Assembly: GCA_016866645.1 (NCBI GenBank)
Contig: VGLX01000009.1
Coordinates: 1 to 15,043, forward strand
Direction of reading: 5' to 3'
Length of the DNA: 15,043 nucleotides
From: Candidatus Woesearchaeota archaeon
GTDB taxonomy: Archaea > Nanobdellota > Nanobdellia > SCGC-AAA011-G17 > VGLX01
Shown here one piece after another: positions 12,512 through 15,043 of the stretch. How positions within the stretch are numbered: the stretch's first letter is position 1; each line of letters starts with the position of its first letter. The notes below the pieces were generated by a model that worked only from the letters and a program-made list of their open reading frames with translations, was not told where the DNA came from and searched no databases. The position numbers and the translations under genes are program-made.

Positions 12512-13517
12512 GAATAAACCAAAAAAATCTTCACATAACAATGTCAAAATAGGCCCTTCTGAAGCGTATTTGGCAACATTATCAGACAGCGATAAGGACG
12601 TACAAGACAAATTGATGAAAGAGCGCATCTACAGTGAAAGCGGGAAGAAATACTTATCTTTAAAAGATAGCAAAGACAAATGCCTGGCTGAGAAAGGGAG
12701 GGATATTTTTGTTAAATCCGATCCGGCAGCCGCTTATATACTTGGTTTACAACTTAAAGACGAAAGGTTAGTAGGACTAGCTAGAGAAAGGATGATAAAG
12801 AAAAAGTCTGAGGAGGCTTATGTCCTTGGAGCGAAATCAGGCGATGAGCATTTGATGAACAAGTCCAGGGATACGTTCGCCCAGAAAAATCCTCGGCAAG
12901 CCTACCTCCAAGGGAGGAAACTTAATGATGTAAGATTAGTCGACAAAGCACGAGACGAGTACGTGAAAAAAGACCCTCATTCTGCTTACCAGACGGGCCT
13001 TGTTACGAAAGATAAAAAACTGGTGAAAAAAGCTCTAGACTACCTGGTCAAGCACGACCCTCGAGCAGTTAATACCCTTATCAAAGAACACCCTATAGGG
13101 GCTTACAGGTCTGGAGTTATGGCCGGAAATAAGAAAATAATGGAACGAGCCAAAAATGCCTTGCTCAGCAGCGGCAGAGAGGGAAACTATAACCCTACTA
13201 AAGGGCGTAAACCGGGGTATGAAGGCATTTCAGAGTCGTATCATAACAATCCATCATTAGAAGCTTACAATCTTGGTAGGGAGTTCCATGATAAGAAACT
13301 TATCAAAACGGCGAGGGAAACGTTAATTAAAACTGAGCCTAACTTGGCTTATGTCATAGGCGCTGAGGCGGGCGACAAGTATCTCATGAAAAAATCTCGT
13401 GGTTCTTTTGCAGAGAATGATCCGCTGAACGCGTATAAGATAGGTAATGAGGTAGGCGACAAGAAGCTTGTTAAGAAAGCCAGGAAAGAGCTGATACGCT
13501 CAGTGCTTAGCACTTGA
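12483..13517 (+). CDS. Unrecognised soluble protein of about ten 28-residue helical repeats
   Basis: The open frame gives 344 residues; the natural start is probably ATG 12446 (see that entry). No signal peptide or membrane segment is visible. After about 24 residues the protein is almost entirely tandem 28-residue units with the consensus PxxAYxxGxxxxDxxLxxKARxxxxxxD. Repeats begin near residues 25, 53, 81, 109, 137, 165, 204, 257, 286 and 314, with an 11-residue partial unit at 193 and a 25-residue insert rich in G, N and Y at 232-256. Each unit should form two short helices, so the whole would be a curved solenoid for binding a partner. The 28-residue period is shorter than TPR (34), ankyrin (33) or Sel1 (36-44) units, and I do not recognise a family. 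The protein is very rich in K and D. Confidence 0.85.
   Translation: MRLNLQGDYKNKPKKSSHNNVKIGPSEAYLATLSDSDKDVQDKLMKERIYSESGKKYLSLKDSKDKCLAEKGRDIFVKSDPAAAYILGLQLKDERLVGLARERMIKKKSEEAYVLGAKSGDEHLMNKSRDTFAQKNPRQAYLQGRKLNDVRLVDKARDEYVKKDPHSAYQTGLVTKDKKLVKKALDYLVKHDPRAVNTLIKEHPIGAYRSGVMAGNKKIMERAKNALLSSGREGNYNPTKGRKPGYEGISESYHNNPSLEAYNLGREFHDKKLIKTARETLIKTEPNLAYVIGAEAGDKYLMKKSRGSFAENDPLNAYKIGNEVGDKKLVKKARKELIRSVLST
12555..13505 (+). repeat. Tandem 84-bp protein-level repeats (28 residues each)
   Basis: Ten full units and one partial unit. Invariant or near-invariant positions are A4, Y5, G8, D13, L16, K19-R21 and a P or S at position 1. Units 4 and 10 are especially alike (AYV.GA..GD..LM.KSR..FA), which suggests that a block of several units was duplicated rather than single units. 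At the DNA level the copies are strongly diverged, so this is an old array and not a recent expansion. Confidence 0.85.
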
Positions 13518-13542
13518 CAACTGGACAAGTGTGTGCACAGCA

Positions 13543-13550
13543 TTTATATA
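13543..13550 (+). promoter_or_regulatory. Consensus TATA box for the Cas4-like gene
   Basis: TTTATATA, a perfect archaeal box A, centred 28-29 bases before ATG 13575, so the transcript should be leaderless or nearly so. No Shine-Dalgarno sequence is present before the ATG. It separates the nuclease gene from the repeat-protein gene and implies independent expression. Confidence 0.7.
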
Positions 13551-13574
13551 CAACAAGCGCTAAACTAGGTTCTT

Positions 13575-14372
13575 ATGCTGCCAGTAACCATACTATCAGA
13601 CTACCTTTATTGCCCTAGGAAAGTTTATCTTAGGCATGTTATGAAGCTCTTGCCTGCGGTTAGGAAGCCTACAGTCCAAGGCAAGATAAGGCACGATGTT
13701 TTTGACGCTATAAGCAAGGCTGAAGAAAGCCTAATCCTGAGCATAAAGCCTGAGAATCTAGAGAACGCAAATGTTATCTATGCGAACGCTTACAAAGAAC
13801 TGTTGGCTAATTCACTTTCTAAGTTTGAAGAGGATATAAAGAAAGCAGAGATTAACAAGGAGCAGCTGTTCAGCGAGTCTTTGAAAAACTTCATGGTTCA
13901 GGCTTCGTTTAATTCTAAAAACATCGTCGAGCTGATAAGACAGACAGGGCTTTTCGGCCAGGACCTTATCAACGCCATACCGACGAAACAGCAGTCAGAA
14001 CTCTTCATATCATCGCCGACCCTAAGGCTTAAGGGTATAATCGACAGGGTGGAAATAATGGGTGATTCTTATATCCCTGTAGAGCTGAAGACAGGCTCTA
14101 TGCCCCGTGATGGGGTGTGGCCTAACCATAAGGTGCAATTAGCGGCTTATATCCTGTTGCTTAAAGAGAAGTACGTATCAGACTACGGGTTCTTAGAATA
14201 CTTAGATTATGGTGTCAGGCGGAAAGTTGTCATGAATCCTTTCTTAGAGGACGAAGTCAAGGGTGTAATCGACAAAGTGCATTCATTAGTCAGCTCAGAC
14301 AATGTCCCGGAAACTTGTGGGAATCCTAACAAGTGCAGGAGCTGCGACTTGAGAGACAGGTGCCAAGCCTAA
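13575..14372 (+). CDS. Cas4-like PD-(D/E)XK nuclease with four-Cys Fe-S site, stand-alone
   Basis: A 265-residue protein with the Cas4/Dna2-type RecB nuclease layout. An N-terminal cysteine lies in LYCPRKVYLR (C13). HxxxD-like H40 D41 follow GKIR. The metal-binding core is GIIDRVEI with D157, then VELKTG with E170 and K172, and motif QLAAYILLL with Q188 and Y192. The C-terminus holds C248, C254, C257 and C263 in the C-x5-C-x2-C-x5-C arrangement. C13 plus three C-terminal cysteines would hold a 4Fe-4S cluster as in Cas4 and AddB. Cas4 trims single-stranded ends, in CRISPR systems during spacer capture. Residues about 50-135 are a helical insertion that makes it longer than typical Cas4 (about 180-200). 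No cas1, cas2 or repeat array lies in the window, so a DNA-repair role is as likely as a CRISPR role. Confidence 0.85.
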   Translation: MLPVTILSDYLYCPRKVYLRHVMKLLPAVRKPTVQGKIRHDVFDAISKAEESLILSIKPENLENANVIYANAYKELLANSLSKFEEDIKKAEINKEQLFSESLKNFMVQASFNSKNIVELIRQTGLFGQDLINAIPTKQQSELFISSPTLRLKGIIDRVEIMGDSYIPVELKTGSMPRDGVWPNHKVQLAAYILLLKEKYVSDYGFLEYLDYGVRRKVVMNPFLEDEVKGVIDKVHSLVSSDNVPETCGNPNKCRSCDLRDRCQA

Positions 14373-14959
14373 CTGTTAAGCAGGTTTAATATCTTTTTGA
14401 AGTTTTTCTCGCTTTGCTCTTTTTTGTACTCTACAAGTAGGATTATGAGTTTTTCTTTGTCTAAGAAGATTCTTTTCTTCTCGAGCAGGTCTTTCATGTT
14501 CTGCGAGGTTAAGAATTGGCAAAACTGCGTGACGTTTTTTGGTTTATCAGTTCTTTTTGCCCTTTCGAAATCTATCATCTTGACACTCTTACTTATTATG
14601 ATATGCTTTACAGGTCTCTGAAGCTCTTTCTTATTGACCTTGAGCTTGTCTAATAATCTGCACTGCTGCAGTACTTCTTTAAGGACGTTCTTGATATCTT
14701 CAGTATCATGTTTTTCTATCCATCCCATTATCCTGTCGCCTTCTATGTACTCAGAGATTATGTAACCCTCGCCTTCTTCATATAGCTTTGGCGCAAGGTC
14801 ATAACGTTCTAAAGCCGTAAGCCATTCTGCCTCATTGTGGGATATGCCTTTAGGAGACGATTTGTTCGCTACTTTCATAACGGCCTTTTTGCCTTTGTAA
14901 AACCCTTTATAAACTATCGACCGTTTGCCTTTTGCCAAGTACTCTTGCTTATATAACAT
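14369..14959 (-). CDS. COG2112-type predicted protein kinase
   Basis: A 196-residue kinase-fold protein. GKRSIVYKGFYKGKKAVMKV (11-30) is the nucleotide-binding N-lobe with the candidate ATP lysine K29. NEAEWL (42-47) supplies the alpha-C glutamate. YIISEYIEGDRI (66-77) is the hinge region. KELQRPVKHIIIS (111-123) stands where the catalytic loop belongs, and MIDFERA (128-134) carries the metal-binding D130 in place of DFG. The closing PKNVTQFCQFL motif with the ELQRP and IDFER blocks matches archaeal predicted Ser/Thr kinases of COG2112. There is no clear HRD/HGD catalytic aspartate, so activity is uncertain; this seems to be a family trait. It is not the Kae1-partner Bud32, which has different motifs. 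The gene converges on the Cas4-like gene and shares stop-codon bases with it. Confidence 0.82.
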   Translation of the reverse strand: MLYKQEYLAKGKRSIVYKGFYKGKKAVMKVANKSSPKGISHNEAEWLTALERYDLAPKLYEEGEGYIISEYIEGDRIMGWIEKHDTEDIKNVLKEVLQQCRLLDKLKVNKKELQRPVKHIIISKSVKMIDFERAKRTDKPKNVTQFCQFLTSQNMKDLLEKKRIFLDKEKLIILLVEYKKEQSEKNFKKILNLLNS

Positions 14960-14983
14960 AGTATAAGTATTAATACAGAAAGT

Positions 14984-14992
14984 TATTTAAAT
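14984..14992 (-). promoter_or_regulatory. TATA box for the kinase gene
   Basis: On the minus strand this reads AATTTAAAT/TTTAAATAA, centred about 29 bases before the ATG at 14959. Again no Shine-Dalgarno sequence is present, consistent with a leaderless transcript. Confidence 0.5.
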
Positions 14993-15001
14993 TAAACCTT
15001 C

Positions 15002-15043
15002 CTATTTGAACATAAAAGAGGTACCTCTATGATGTTCAAATAG
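15002..15043. repeat. 42-bp nested inverted repeat at the window edge
   Basis: CTATTTGAACAT (15002-15013) is perfectly repeated in inverse orientation as ATGTTCAAATAG (15032-15043). Between them lies a second perfect palindrome, AGAGGTACCTCT (15017-15028), flanked by AAA and ATG. The whole could fold into a hairpin or be a double operator. It lies upstream of the kinase promoter and ends on the last base of the window, so its full extent is unknown. Confidence 0.85.

Noticed and set aside
12555..13505. CRISPR-like or VNTR array because of the 84-bp periodicity near a Cas4-like gene
   Set aside because: The periodicity exists at the protein level only; the DNA units are diverged, carry no conserved 25-40-base repeat and spacer pattern, and are coding throughout.
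13502..13531. Two mutually exclusive hairpins (AGTGC/GCACT and CACTTG/CAAGTG) at the end of the repeat-protein gene, as an attenuator or terminator
   Set aside because: The stems are only 5-6 bp, one overlaps the coding end and stop, no T-rich tail follows, and archaeal termination relies mainly on T-rich tracts; chance is a sufficient explanation.
13575..14372. CRISPR-Cas adaptation module
   Set aside because: Only the Cas4-like protein is present. No cas1, cas2, effector or repeat array is visible in the window.
14369..14959. Bud32 (Kae1-associated) kinase
   Set aside because: The size is similar, but the ELQRP, IDFERA and PKNVTQF blocks fit COG2112 and the Bud32 catalytic-loop motifs are missing; no kae1 is adjacent.
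1..15043. tRNA, rRNA, insertion sequences, attachment sites or a replication origin
   Set aside because: All gaps without genes are under 150 bases. I found no cloverleaf, rRNA signature, transposase, terminal repeat pair or origin-type repeat cluster.

Overview
The window is a stretch of archaeal chromosome. It opens inside the archaeal spc-type ribosomal protein operon, in archaeal gene order and with archaeal/eukaryotic-type proteins (eS4, eL32, eL19, eL34, eL14). These are followed by SecY, a DUF106 YidC-like insertase, prefoldin alpha and an archaeal-type primase. The primase is a single chain joining a PriS catalytic domain to a PriL-type Fe-S domain, an arrangement known from Nanoarchaeum equitans and other DPANN archaea. 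With the very tight packing, lysine-rich tails and lineage-restricted membrane proteins, this points to a DPANN archaeon. A Woesearchaeota/Pacearchaeota-like lineage is my guess and is not proven by the sequence.

Layout: bases 1-7759 (+) hold eS4 (C-terminal part), uL5, uS14, uS8, uL6, eL32, eL19, uL18, uS5, uL30, uL15, SecY, DUF106, eL34 and eL14. Spacing is mostly ATGA overlaps or a few bases. The kinase genes that commonly sit in this archaeal cluster (adk after secY, cmk between eL34 and eL14), and cbf5 after eL14, are absent. The adk position holds a short gap with a G8 run and a good BRE/TATA promoter. Bases 7762-9553 (+) hold prefoldin alpha and the fused primase.

Bases 9554-12300 (-) encode two unrecognised membrane proteins. 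One has two N-terminal membrane helices and a long charged cytoplasmic region with a duplicated helical module and repeated short motifs. The other has a signal sequence, an extracytoplasmic beta-rich domain, one membrane helix and a helical cytoplasmic domain. A divergent promoter region (12301-12445) separates them from a soluble protein built of about ten 28-residue repeats (+). The start of that gene looks displaced by a one-base frame change in a G5 run. Next come a stand-alone Cas4-like Fe-S nuclease (+) and a COG2112-type predicted kinase (-), whose genes share their stop-codon bases. The window ends exactly on a 42-base nested inverted repeat.

Together the first half makes ribosomes and inserts nascent membrane proteins (SecY with DUF106), with chaperone and replication-priming genes attached. 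The second half is accessory: envelope-linked scaffold proteins, a repeat protein, a DNA nuclease and a kinase. Translation signals fall into two classes. Genes inside operons often show GGAG/GAGG about 7 bases before the ATG. Genes with their own promoter often have a TATA box 25-35 bases before the ATG, which implies leaderless transcripts. I see no rRNA, tRNA, CRISPR array, insertion sequence or origin. No gap without a gene exceeds 150 bases.
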